In this document: positions 19,401 through 34,373 of the stretch, piece by piece | Layout of the letters: every line of letters starts with the position of its first letter | Numbering within the stretch: the stretch's first letter is position 1 | DNA from: Acanthosoma haemorrhoidale | Taxonomy: Eukaryota; Arthropoda; Insecta; Hemiptera; Acanthosomatidae | Direction: 5' to 3' | Assembly: GCA_930367205.1 (NCBI GenBank) | Contig: CAKNEZ010000003.1 | Location: forward strand, 868,001-932,000 | DNA: 64,000 nucleotides | Program-made: the position numbers and the translations under genes | Notes under the pieces: model-generated | What the model was told of the DNA's origin: nothing | What the model saw: only the letters and a program-made list of their open reading frames with translations | Databases searched by the model: none

Positions 19401-22400
19401 ATTAGTACATAGAATTAAGGAGAATTAAGGCCATCTGCAACTAATCACAAAAAGCTAATATCTATGAAGGTTTATATATTTTTTAGGAAAGTGGTATAAT
19501 TTTCAAGATAAATTTACACATGAACTTAAAAGCAGGAATAGTTCACGTATACTACATTTGTATCCCTCGGGTTCTAATAGCAGTGGAATTCAATAGTAAT
19601 CCCCAATTTTTTATTAAACCATAAAATTAAGTAAATCCGTAACTATTCACAAAAAACCTAATATTATTGACGGTTCCTATATTTTATAACAAGGTGATAT
19701 TAATTTCAAGGAAAATTCACTCATAAAAATTCACATAGACCAATTATTGGAGAATTTCAAGGATACTACGTTTGTTCAACCATCAGGTTTTAATAGCAGT
19801 AAACTGACTAGTAATCCCTCTTTTTTATTAGTACATAGAATTACGGCGATCTGTAACAAATCACAAAAAACTAATATCTATGAAGATTTATATATTTTTT
19901 AGGTAAGTGATATTAATTTCAAGATAAATTTACAAATAAACTTACAAGCAGGAATAGTTCACGTATACTACATTTGTATCCCTCGGGTTTTAATAGCAGT
20001 TAAATTCACTAGTAATCCCCGATTTTTCATTAGTCGATAAAATTAAGTATATCTGACTATTCACAAAAAAACTAATATTATTCACGGTTCCTATATTTTA
20101 TAACAAGGTGATATCAATTTCAAGGAAAATTCACATAGACCAATTATTGGAGAATTTCCCGGATACTACATTTGTTTAACGTTCAGGTTTTAAAAGCAGT
20201 AAACTGACTAGTAATCCCACTTTTTTATTAGTACATAGAATTAAGGAGAATTAAGCCTATCCGGAACTAATCACAAAAAGCTAATATCTATGAAGATTTA
20301 TATATTTTTTAGGAAAGTGATATAATTTTCAAGATAAATTTACACATGAACTTAAAAGCAGGAATAGTTCACGTATACTATATTTGTATCCCTCGGGTTT
20401 TAATAGCAGTGGAATTCACTAGTAATCCCCGATTTTTTATTAAACCATAAAATTAAGTAAATTCGTAACTATTAACAAAAAAACTAATATTATTGACGGT
20501 TCCTATATTTTATAACAAGGTGATATCAATTTCAAGGAAAATTCACTCATAAAAATTCACATAGACCAATTATTGGAGAATTTCACGGATACTACATTTG
20601 TTCAACCATCAGGTTTTAATAGCAGTAAACTGAATAGTAATCCCTCATTTTTATTAATACATAGAATTAAGGCGATCTGTAACTAATCACAAAAAGCTAA
20701 TATCTATGACGATTTATATATTTTTTAGGAAAGTGATATTAATTTCAAGATAAATTTACAAATGAACTTACAAGCAGGAATAGTTCACGTATACTACATT
20801 TGTATCCCTCGGGTTTTAATAGCAGTTAAATTCACTATTAATCCCCTATTTTTTATTAGTCCATGAAATGAAGTAAAATTGTAACTATTCACAAAAAAAC
20901 TAATATCATTGACAGTTCCGATATTTAATAAGAATAGGAAATCAATTTCAAGGAAAATTCACTCATAAAAATTCACATAGACCAATTATTGGAGAATTTC
21001 ACGGATACTACATTTGTTTAACCGTTAGGTTTTAATAGCAGTAAACTGACTAGTAATCCCTCTTTTTTATTAGTACATAGAATTAAGGCGATCTGTAACT
21101 AATCACAAAAAACTAATATCTATGAAGATTTATATATATTTTAGGAAAGTGGTATAATATTCAACATGAATTTACACATAAACTTAAAAGCAGGAATAGT
21201 TCACGTATACTACATTTGTATCTCTCGGGTTTTAATAGCAGTTAAATTCACTAGTAATCCCCGATTTTTTATTAGTCGATAAAATTAAGTAAATCTTACT
21301 ATTCACAAAAAAACTAATATTATTCACGGTTCCTATATTTTATAACAAGGTGATATCAATTTCAAGGAAAATTCACTCATAAAAATTCACATAGACCAAT
21401 TATTGGAGAATTTGGCGGATACTACATTTGTTCAACCATAAGGTTATAATAGCAGTAAACTGACTAGTAATCCCACTTTTTTATTAGTACATAGAATTAA
21501 GGAGAATTAAGGCCATCTGCAACTAATCACAAAAAGCTAATATCTATGAAGATTTATATATTTTTTAGGAAAGTGGTATAATTTTCAAGATAAATTTACA
21601 CATGAACTTAAAAGCAGGAATAGTTCACGTATACTACATTTGTATCCCTCGGGTTCTAATAGCAGTGGAATTCAATAGTAATCCCCAATTTTTTATTAAA
21701 CCATAAAATTAAGTAAATCCGTAACTATTCACAAAAAACCTAATATTATTGACGGTTCCTATATTTTATAACAAGGTGATATTAATTTCAAGGAAAATTC
21801 ACTCATAAAAATTCACATAGACCAATTATTGGAGAATTTCAAGGATACTACGTTTGTTCAACCATCAGGTTTTAATAGCAGTAAACTGACTAGTAATCCC
21901 TCTTTTTTATTAGTACATAGAATTACGGCGATCTGTAACAAATCACAAAAAACTAATATCTATGAAGATTTATATATTTTTTAGGTAAGTGATATTAATT
22001 TCAAGATAAATTTACAAATAAACTTACAAGCAGGAATAGTTCACGTATACTACATTTGTATCCCTCGGGTTTTAATAGCAGTTAAATTCACTAGTAATCC
22101 CCGATTTTTCATTAGTCGATAAAATTAAGTATATCTGACTATTCACAAAAAAACTAATATTATTCACGGTTCCTATATTTTATAACAAGGTGATATCAAT
22201 TTCAAGGAAAATTCACATAGACCAATTATTGGAGAATTTCCCGGATACTACATTTGTTTAACGTTCAGGTTTTAAAAGCAGTAAACTGACTAGTAATCCC
22301 TCTTTTTTATTAGTACATAGAATTAAGGAGAATTAAGCCTATCCGGAACTAATCACAAAAAGCTAATATCTATGAAGATTTATATATTTTTTAGGAAAGT

Positions 22401-22925
22401 GATATAATTTTCAAGATAAATTTACACATGAACTTAAAAGCAGGAATAGTTCACGTATACTACATTTGTATCCCTCGGGTTTTAATAGCAGTGGAATTCA
22501 CTAGTAATCCCCGATTTTTTATTAAACCATAAAATTAAGTAAATTCGTAACTATTAACAAAAAAACTAATATTATTGACGGTTCCTATATTTTATAACAA
22601 GGTGATATCAATTTCAAGGAAAATTCACTCATAAAAATTCACATAGACCAATTATTGGAGAATTTCACGGATACTACATTTGTTCAACCATCAGGTTTTA
22701 ATAGCAGTAAACTGAATAGTAATCCCTCATTTTTATTAATACATAGAATTAAGGCGATCTGTAACTAATCACAAAAAGCTAATATCTATGACGATTTATA
22801 TATTTTTTAGGAAAGTGATATTAATTTCAAGATAAATTTACAAATGAACTTACAAGCAGGAATAGTTCACGTATACTACATTTGTATCCCTCGGGTTTTA
22901 ATAGCAGTTAAATTCACTATTAATC
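16413..22925. repeat. Recurring block of about 1.5 kb within the satellite
   Basis: The rare variant TTTGGCGGATAC occurs at 16413, 19329, 21411 and 26779. The block from this marker to the CCCCTATTTT variant occurs as 16413-17927, 19329-20843 and 21411-22925 with constant internal length. Offsets are 2916 bp (7 dimers) and 2082 bp (5 dimers). The fourth copy belongs to the 5368-bp duplication. Confidence 0.85.
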
Positions 22926-25900
22926 CCCTATTTTTTATTAGTCGATAAAATTAAGTATATCTGACTATTCACAAAAAAACTAATATTATTCACGGTTCCT
23001 ATTTTTTATAACAAGGTGATATCAATTTCAAGGAAAATTCACATAGACCAATTATTGGAGAATTTCACGGATACTACATTTGTTTAACCATCAGGTTTTA
23101 TTAGCAGTAAACTGACTAGTAATGCCTATTTTTTAATAATACATAGAATTAAGGCGATCTGTAACTAATCAAAAAAAACTAATATCTATGAAGATTTATA
23201 TATTTTTTAGGAATGTGATATTAATCTCAAGATAAATTTACAAATGAACTTACAAGCAGGAATAGTTCACATATACTACGTTTGTATCCCTCGGGTTTTA
23301 ATAGCAGTGGAATTCACTAGTAATCTCCAATTTTTAATTAAACCATAAAATTAAGTAAATCCGTAACTATTCACAAAAAACCTAATATTATTGACGGTTC
23401 CTATATTTTACAACAAGGTGATATTAATTTCATGGAAAATTCACTCATAAAAATTCACATAGACCAATTATTGGAGAATTTCACGGATACTACATTTGTT
23501 CAACCATCAGGTTTTAATAGCAGTAAACTGACTAGTAATCCCTCTTTTTTATTAGTACATAGAATTAAGGCCATCTGTAACTAATCACAAAAAGCTAATA
23601 TCTATTAAGATTTATATATTTTTTAGGAAAGTGGTATAATTTTCAAGATAAATTTACACATGAACTTAAAAGCAGGAATAGTTCACGTATACTACATTTG
23701 TATCCCTCGGGTTTTAATAGCAGTGGAATCCACTAGTAATCCCCGATTTTTTATTAGTCGATAAAATTAAGTAAATCTGACTATTCACAAAAAAACTAAT
23801 ATTATTCACGGTTCCTATATTTTATAAAAATGTGATATCAATTTCAGGGAAAATTCACTCATAAAAATTCACGTAGACTAATTATTGGAGAAATTCACGG
23901 ATACTACATTTGTTTAACCATCAGGTTTTAATAGCAGTAAACTGACTAGTAATCCCTCTTTTTTATTAATACATAGAATTAAGGCGATCTGTAACTAATC
24001 ACAAAAAGCTAATATCTATGACGATTAATATATTTTTTAGGAAAGTGGTATAATTTTCAAGATAAATTTACAAATGAACTTACAAGCAGGAATAGTTCAC
24101 GTATACTACATTTGTATCCCTCGGGTTTTAATAGCAGTTAAATTCACTAGTAATCCCCGATTTTTCATTAGTCGATAAAATTAAGTATATCTGACTATTC
24201 ACAAAAAAACTAATATTATTCACGGTTCCTATATTTTATAACAAGGTGATATCAATTTCAAGGAAAATTCACATAGACCAATTATTGGAGAATTTCCCGG
24301 ATACTACATTTAATTAACGTTCAGGTTTTAAAAGCAGTAAACTGACTAGTAATCCCACTTTTTTATTAGTACATAGAATTAAGCCTATCCGGAACTAATC
24401 ACAAAAAGCTAATATCTATGAAGATTTATATATTTTTTAGGAAAGTGATATAATTTTCAAGATAAATTTACACATGAACTTAAAAGCAGGAATAGTTCAC
24501 GTATACTATATTTGTATCCCTCGGGTTTAAATAGCAGTGGAATTCACTAGTAATCCCCAATTTTTTATTAAACCATAAAATTTAGTAAATTCGTAACTAT
24601 TAACAAAAAAACTAATATTATTGACGGTTCCTATATTTTATAACAAGGTGATATCAATTTCAAGGAAAATTCACTCATAAAAATTCACATAGACCAATTA
24701 TTGGAGAATTTCACGGATACTACATTTGTTCAACCATCAGGTTTTAATAGCAGTAAACTGAATAGTAATCCCTCATTTTTATTAGTACATAGAATTAAGG
24801 CGATCTGTAACTAATCACAAAAAACTAATATCTATGAAGATTTATATATTTTTTAGGAAAGTGATATTAATTTCAAGATAAATTTACAAATAAACTTACA
24901 AGCAGGAATAGTTCACGTATACTACATTTGTATCCCTCGGGTTTTAATAGCAGTTAAATTCACTATTAATCCCCGATTTTTTATTAGTCGATAAAATTAA
25001 GTATATCTGACTATTCACAAAAAAACTAATATTATTCACGGTTCCTATATTTTATAAAAATGTGATATCAATTTCAGGGAAAATTCACTCATAAAAATTC
25101 ACGTAGACTAATTATTGGAGAATTTCAAGGATACTACGTTTGTTCAACCATCAGGTTTTAATAGCAGTAAACTGACTAGTAATCCCTCTTTTTTATTAGT
25201 ACATAGAATTACGGCGATCTGTAACAAATCACAAAAAACTAATATCTATGAAGATTTATATATTTTTTAGGTAAGTGATATTAATTTCAAGATAAATTTA
25301 CAAATAAACTTACAAGCAGGAATAGTTCACGTATACTACATTTGTATCCCTCGGGTTTTAATAGCAGTTAAATTCACTAGTAATCCCCGATTTTTCATTA
25401 GTCGATAAAATTAAGTATATCTGACTATTCACAAAAAAACTAATATTATTCACGGTTCCTATATTTTATAACAAGGTGATATCAATTTCAAGGAAAATTC
25501 ACATAGACCAATTATTGGAGAATTTCCCGGATACTACATTTGTTTAACGTTCAGGTTTTAAAAGCAGTAAACTGACTAGTAATCCCACTTTTTTATTAGT
25601 ACATAGAATTAAGGAGAATTAAGCCTATCCGGAACTAATCACAAAAAGCTAATATCTATGAAGATTTATATATTTTTTAGGAAAGTGATATAATTTTCAA
25701 GATAAATTTACACATGAACTTAAAAGCAGGAATAGTTCACGTATACTATATTTGTATCCCTCGGGTTTTAATAGCAGTGGAATTCACTAGTAATCCCCGA
25801 TTTTTTATTAAACCATAAAATTAAGTAAATTCGTAACTATTAACAAAAAAACTAATATTATTGACGGTTCCTATATTTTATAACAAGGTGATATCAATTT

Positions 25901-28900
25901 CAAGGAAAATTCACTCATAAAAATTCACATAGACCAATTATTGGAGAATTTCACGGATACTACATTTGTTCAACCATCAGGTTTTAATAGCAGTAAACTG
26001 AATAGTAATCCCTCATTTTTATTAATACATAGAATTAAGGCGATCTGTAACTAATCACAAAAAGCTAATATCTATGACGATTTATATATTTTTTAGGAAA
26101 GTGATATTAATTTCAAGATAAATTTACAAATGAACTTACAAGCAGGAATAGTTCACGTATACTACATTTGTATCCCTCGGGTTTTAATAGCAGTTAAATT
26201 CACTATTAATCCCCTATTTTTTATTAGTCCATGAAATGAAGTAAAATTGTAACTATTCACAAAAAAACTAATATCATTGACAGTTCCGATATTTAATAAG
26301 AATAGGAAATCAATTTCAAGGAAAATTCACTCATAAAAATTCACATAGACCAATTATTGGAGAATTTCACGGATACTACATTTGTTTAACCGTTAGGTTT
26401 TAATAGCAGTAAACTGACTAGTAATCCCTCTTTTTTATTAGTACATAGAATTAAGGCGATCTGTAACTAATCACAAAAAACTAATATCTATGAAGATTTA
26501 TATATATTTTAGGAAAGTGGTATAATATTCAACATGAATTTACACATAAACTTAAAAGCAGGAATAGTTCACGTATACTACATTTGTATCTCTCGGGTTT
26601 TAATAGCAGTTAAATTCACTAGTAATCCCCGATTTTTTATTAGTCGATAAAATTAAGTAAATCTTACTATTCACAAAAAAACTAATATTATTCACGGTTC
26701 CTATATTTTATAACAAGGTGATATCAATTTCAAGGAAAATTCACTCATAAAAATTCACATAGACCAATTATTGGAGAATTTGGCGGATACTACATTTGTT
26801 CAACCATAAGGTTATAATAGCAGTAAACTGACTAGTAATCCCACTTTTTTATTAGTACATAGAATTAAGGAGAATTAAGGCCATCTGCAACTAATCACAA
26901 AAAGCTAATATCTATGAAGATTTATATATTTTTTAGGAAAGTGGTATAATTTTCAAGATAAATTTACACATGAACTTAAAAGCAGGAATAGTTCACGTAT
27001 ACTACATTTGTATCCCTCGGGTTCTAATAGCAGTGGAATTCAATAGTAATCCCCAATTTTTTATTAAACCATAAAATTAAGTAAATCCGTAACTATTCAC
27101 AAAAAACCTAATATTATTGACGGTTCCTATATTTTATAACAAGGTGATATTAATTTCAAGGAAAATTCACTCATAAAAATTCACATAGACCAATTATTGG
27201 AGAATTTCAAGGATACTACGTTTGTTCAACCATCAGGTTTGAATAGCAGTAAACTGACTAGTAATCCCTCTTTTTTATTAGTACATAGAATTACGGCGAT
27301 CTGTAACAAATCACAAAAAACTAATATCTATGAAGATTTATATATTTTTTAGGTAAGTGATATTAATTTCAAGATAAATTTACAAATAAACTTACAAGCA
27401 GGAATAGTTCACGTATACTACATTTGTATCCCTCGGGTTTTAATAGCAGTTAAATTCACTAGTAATCCCCGATTTTTCATTAGTCGATAAAATTAAGTAT
27501 ATCTGACTATTCACAAAAAAACTAATATTATTCACGGTTCCTATATTTTATAACAAGGTGATATCAATTTCAAGGAAAATTCACATAGACCAATTATTGG
27601 AGAATTTCCCGGATACTACATTTGTTTAACGTTCAGGTTTTAAAAGCAGTAAACTGACTAGTAATCCCACTTTTTTATTAGTACATAGAATTAAGGAGAA
27701 TTAAGCCTATCCGGAACTAATCACAAAAAGCTAATATCTATGAAGATTTATATATTTTTTAGGAAAGTGATATAATTTTCAAGATAAATTTACACATGAA
27801 CTTAAAAGCAGGAATAGTTCACGTATACTATATTTGTATCCCTCGGGTTTTAATAGCAGTGGAATTCACTAGTAATCCCCGATTTTTTATTAAACCATAA
27901 AATTAAGTAAATTCGTAACTATTAACAAAAAAACTAATATTATTGACGGTTCCTATATTTTATAACAAGGTGATATCAATTTCAAGGAAAATTCACTCAT
28001 AAAAATTCACATAGACCAATTATTGGAGAATTTCACGGATACTACATTTGTTCAACCATCAGGTTTTAATAGCAGTAAACTGAATAGTAATCCCTCATTT
28101 TTATTAATACATAGAATTAAGGCGATCTGTAACTAATCACAAAAAGCTAATATCTATGACGATTTATATATTTTTTAGGAAAGTGATATTAATTTCAAGA
28201 TAAATTTACAAATGAACTTACAAGCAGGAATAGTTCACGTATACTACATTTGTATCCCTCGGGTTTTAATAGCAGTTAAATTCACTATTAATCCCCTATT
28301 TTTTATTAGTCGATAAAATTAAGTATATCTGACTATTCACAAAAAAACTAATATTATTCACGGTTCCTATTTTTTATAACAAGGTGATATCAATTTCAAG
28401 GAAAATTCACATAGACCAATTATTGGAGAATTTCACGGATACTACATTTGTTTAACCATCAGGTTTTATTAGCAGTAAACTGACTAGTAATGCCTATTTT
28501 TTAATAATACATAGAATTAAGGCGATCTGTAACTAATCAAAAAAAACTAATATCTATGAAGATTTATATATTTTTTAGGAATGTGATATTAATCTCAAGA
28601 TAAATTTACAAATGAACTTACAAGCAGGAATAGTTCACATATACTACGTTTGTATCCCTCGGGTTTTAATAGCAGTGGAATTCACTAGTAATCTCCAATT
28701 TTTAATTAAACCATAAAATTAAGTAAATCCGTAACTATTCACAAAAAACCTAATATTATTGACGGTTCCTATATTTTACAACAAGGTGATATTAATTTCA
28801 TGGAAAATTCACTCATAAAAATTCACATAGACCAATTATTGGAGAATTTCACGGATACTACATTTGTTCAACCATCAGGTTTTAATAGCAGTAAACTGAC

Positions 28901-30850
28901 TAGTAATCCCTCTTTTTTATTAGTACATAGAATTAAGGCCATCTGTAACTAATCACAAAAAGCTAATATCTATGAAGATTTATATATTTTTTAGGAAAGT
29001 GGTATAATTTTCAAGATAAATTTACACATGAACTTAAAAGCAGGAATAGTTCACGTATACTACATTTGTATCCCTCGGGTTTTAATAGCAGTGGAATCCA
29101 CTAGTAATCCCCGATTTTTTATTAGTCGATAAAATTAAGTAAATCTGACTATTCACAAAAAAACTAATATTATTCACGGTTCCTATATTTTATAAAAATG
29201 TGATATCAATTTCAGGGAAAATTCACTCATAAAAATTCACGTAGACTAATTATTGGAGAAATTCACGGATACTACATTTGTTTAACCATCAGGTTTTAAT
29301 AGCAGTAAACTGACTAGTAATCCCTCTTTTTTATTAATACATAGAATTAAGGCGATCTGTAACTAATCACAAAAAGCTAATATCTATGACGATTAATATA
29401 TTTTTTAGGAAAGTGGTATAATTTTCAAGATAAATTTACAAATGAACTTACAAGCAGGAATAGTTCACGTATACTACATTTGTATCCCTCGGGTTTTAAT
29501 AGCAGTTAAATTCACTAGTAATCCCCGATTTTTCATTAGTCGATAAAATTAAGTATATCTGACTATTCACAAAAAAACTAATATTATTCACGGTTCCTAT
29601 ATTTTATAACAAGGTGATATCAATTTCAAGGAAAATTCACATAGACCAATTATTGGAGAATTTCCCGGATACTACATTTAATTAACGTTCAGGTTTTAAA
29701 AGCAGTAAACTGACTAGTAATCCCACTTTTTTATTAGTACATAGAATTAAGCCTATCCGGAACTAATCACAAAAAGCTAATATCTATGAAGATTTATATA
29801 TTTTTTAGGAAAGTGATATAATTTTCAAGATAAATTTACACATGAACTTAAAAGCAGGAATAGTTCACGTATACTATATTTGTATCCCTCGGGTTTAAAT
29901 AGCAGTGGAATTCACTAGTAATCCCCAATTTTTTATTAAACCATAAAATTTAGTAAATTCGTAACTATTAACAAAAAAACTAATATTATTGACGGTTCCT
30001 ATATTTTATAACAAGGTGATATCAATTTCAAGGAAAATTCACTCATAAAAATTCACATAGACCAATTATTGGAGAATTTCACGGATACTACATTTGTTCA
30101 ACCATCAGGTTTTAATAGCAGTAAACTGAATAGTAATCCCTCATTTTTATTAGTACATAGAATTAAGGCGATCTGTAACTAATCACAAAAAACTAATATC
30201 TATGAAGATTTATATATTTTTTAGGAAAGTGATATTAATTTCAAGATAAATTTACAAATAAACTTACAAGCAGGAATAGTTCACGTATACTACATTTGTA
30301 TCCCTCGGGTTTTAATAGCAGTTAAATTCACTATTAATCCCCGATTTTTTATTAGTCGATAAAATTAAGTATATCTGACTATTCACAAAAAAACTAATAT
30401 TATTCACGGTTCCTATATTTTATAAAAATGTGATATCAATTTCAGGGAAAATTCACTCATAAAAATTCACGTAGACTAATTATTGGAGAATTTCAAGGAT
30501 ACTACGTTTGTTCAACCATCAGGTTTTAATAGCAGTAAACTGACTAGTAATCCCTCTTTTTTATTAGTACATAGAATTACGGCGATCTGTAACAAATCAC
30601 AAAAAACTAATATCTATGAAGATTTATATATTTTTTAGGTAAGTGATATTAATTTCAAGATAAATTTACAAATAAACTTACAAGCAGGAATAGTTCACGT
30701 ATACTACATTTGTATCCCTCGGGTTTTAATAGCAGTTAAATTCACTAGTAATCCCCGATTTTTCATTAGTCGATAAAATTAAGTATATCTGACTATTCAC
30801 AAAAAAACTAATATTATTCACGGTTCCTATATTTTATAACAAGGTGATAT
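19745..30850. repeat. 5368-bp tandem duplication of about 13 satellite dimers
   Basis: Four separate variant markers recur at exactly 5368 bp: 19751/25119 (AGAATTTCAAGG), 20843/26211 (CCCCTATTTT), 21411/26779 (TTTGGCGG) and 23001/28369 (TATTTTTTATA). The first marker appears a third time at 30487, again 5368 bp on. Similarity at this offset breaks down left of about 19745 and right of about 30850, giving just over two copies. Only a few single-base differences are visible between copies. Confidence 0.88.
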
Positions 30851-33800
30851 CAATTCCAAGGAAAATTCACTCATAAAAATTCACATAGACCAATTATTGG
30901 AGAATTTCACGGATACTACGTTTGTTTAACCATCAGGGTTTAAAAGCAGTAAACTGACTAGTAATCCCTCTTTTTTATTAGTACATAGAATTAAGAAGAA
31001 TTAAGGCCATCTGTAACTAATCACAAAAAGCTAATATCTATGAAGATTTATATATTTTTTAGGAAAGTGGTATAATTTTCAAGATAAATTTACAAATGAA
31101 CTTACAAGCAGGAATAGTTCACGTATACTACATTTGTATCCCTCGGGTTTTAATAGCAGTGGAATCCACTAGTAATCCCCGATTTTTTATTAGTCGATAA
31201 AATTAAGTAAATCTGACTATTCACAAAAAAACTAATATTATTCACGGTTCCTATATTTTATAACAAGGTGATATCAATTTCAAGGAAAATTCACTCATAA
31301 AAATTCACATAGACCAATTATCGGAGAATTTCACGGATACTACATTTGTTTAACCATTAGGTTTTAATAGCAGTAAACTGACTAGTAATCCCTCTTTTTT
31401 ATTAGTACATAGAATTAAGGCCATCTGTAACTAATCACAAAAAGCTAATATCTATGACGATTTATATATTTTTTAGGAAAGTGATATTAATTTCAAGATA
31501 AATTTACAAATGAACTTACAAGCAGGAATAGTTCACGTATACTACATTTGTATCCCTCGGGTTTTAATAGCAGTTAAATTCACTAGTAATCCCCGATTTT
31601 TTATTAGTCGATAAAATTAAGTAAATCTGACTATTCCCAAAAAAACTAATATTATTCACGGTTCCTATATTTTATAACAAGGTGATATCAAATTCAAGGA
31701 AAATTCACTCATAAAAATTCACATAGACCAATTATTAGAGAATTTCACGGATACTACATTTGTTCAACCATCAGGTTTTATTAGCAGTAAACTGACTAGT
31801 AATCCATCTTTTTTATTAATACATAGAATTAAGGCGATCTGTAACAAATCACAAAAAACTAATATCTATGACGATTTATATATTTTTTAGGAAAGTGATA
31901 TGATTTTCAAGATAAATTTACGCATGAACTTAAAAGCAGGAATAGTCCACGTATACTACATTTGTATCCCTGTGGTTTTAATAGCAGTTAAATCCACTAG
32001 TAATCCCCCATTTTTTATTAGTCGATAAAATTAAGTAAATCTGACTATTCACAAAAAAACTAATATTATTCACGGTTCCTATATTTTATAACAAGGTGAT
32101 ATCAATTCCAAGGAAAATTCACTCATAAAAATTCACATAGACCAATTATTGGAGAATTTCACGGATACTACATTTGTTTAACCATCAGGGTTTAAAAGCA
32201 GTAAACTGACTAGTAATCCCTCTTTTTTATTAGTACATAGAATTAAGAAGAATTAAGGCCATCTGTAACTAATCACAAAAAGCTAATATCTATGAAGATT
32301 TATATATTTTTTAGAAAAGTGGTATAATTTTCAAGATAAATTTACAAATGAACTTACAAGCAGGAATAGTTCACGTATACTACATTTGTATCCCTCGGGT
32401 TTTAATAGCAGTGGAATCCACTAGTAATCCCCGATTTTTTATTAGTCGATAAAATTAAGTAAATCTGACTATTCACAAAAAAACTAATATTATTCACGGT
32501 TCCTATATTTTATAACAAGGTGATATCAATTTCAAGGAAAATTCACTCATAAAAATTCACATAGACCAATTATCGGAGAATTTCACGGATACTACATTTG
32601 TTTAACCATTAGGTTTTAATAGCAGTAAACTGACTAGTAATCCCTCTTTTTTATTAGTACATAGAATTACGGCGATCTGTAACAAATCACAAAAAACTAA
32701 TATCTATGAAGATTTATATATTTTTTAGGAAATTGATATGATTTTCAAGATAAATTTACAAATAAACTTACAAGCAGGAATAGTTCACGTATACTACATT
32801 TGTATCCCTCGGGTTTTAATAGCAGTGGAATTTACTAGTAATCCCCGATTTTTTATTAGTCGATAAAATTAAGTATATCTGACTATTCACAAAAAAACTA
32901 ATATTATTCACGGTTCCTATTTTTTATAACAAGGTGATATCAATTTCAAGGAAAATTTACATAGACCAATTATTGGAGAATTTCACGGATACTACATTTG
33001 TTTAACCATCAGGTTTTTTTAGCAGTAAACTGACTAGTAATCCATCTTTTTTATTAATACATAGAATTAAGGCGATCTGTAACTAATCACAAAAAGCTTA
33101 TATCTATGACGATTTATATATTTTTTAGGAAAGTGGTATAATTTTCAAGATAAATTTACAAATGAACTTACAAGCAGGAATAGTTCACGTATACTACATT
33201 TGTATCCCTCGGGTTTTAATAGCAGTGGAATCCACTAGTAATCCCCGATTTTTTATTAGTCGATAAAATTAAGTAAATCTGACTATTCACAAAAAAACTA
33301 ATATTATTCACGGTTCCTATATTTTATAACAAGGTGATATCAATTTCAAGGAAAATTCACTCATAAAAATTCACATAGACCAATTATCGGAGAATTTCAC
33401 GGATACTACATTTCTTTAACCATTAGGTTTTAATAGCAGTAAACTGACTAGTAATCCCTCTTTTTTATTAGTACATAGAATTACGGCGATCTGTAACAAA
33501 TCACAAAAAACTAATATCTATGAAGATTTATATATTTTTTAGGAAATTGATATGATTTTCAAGATAAATTTACAAATAAACTTACAAGCAGGAATAGTTC
33601 ACGTATACTACATTTGTATCCCTCGGGTTTTAATAGCAGTGGAATTTACTAGTAATCCCCGATTTTTTATTAGTCGATAAAATTAAGTATATCTGACTAT
33701 TCACAAAAAAACTAATATTATTCACGGTTCCTATTTTTTATAACAAGGTGATATCAACTTCAAGGAAAGTTTACATAGACCAATTATTGGAGAATTTCAC

Positions 33801-34373
33801 GGATACTACATTTGTTTAACCATCAGGTTTTTTTAGCAGTAAACTGACTAGTAATCCATCTTTTTTATTAATACATAGAATTAAGGCGATCTGTAACTAA
33901 TCACAAAAAGCTTATATCTATGACGATTTATATATTTTTTAGGAAAGTGATATGATTTTCAAGATAAATTTACGCATAAACTTAAAAGCAGGAATAGTTC
34001 ACGTATACTACATTTGTATCCCTCGGGTTTTAATAGCAGTTAAATTCACTAGTAATCCCCGATTTTTTATTAGTCGATAAAATTAAGTAAATCTGACTAT
34101 TCACAAAAAAACTAATATTATTCACGGTTCCTATATTTTATAACAAGGTGATATCAATTTCAAGGAAAATTCACTCATAAAAATTCACATAGACCAATTA
34201 TTGGAGAATTTCACGGATACTACATTTGTTTAACCATTAGGTTTTAATAGCAGTAAACTGACTAGTAATCCCTCTTTTTTATAAGTACATAGAATTAAGG
34301 CGATCTGTAACTAATCACAAAAAACTAATATCTATGAAGATTTATATATTTTTTAGGAAAGTGGTATAATTTT

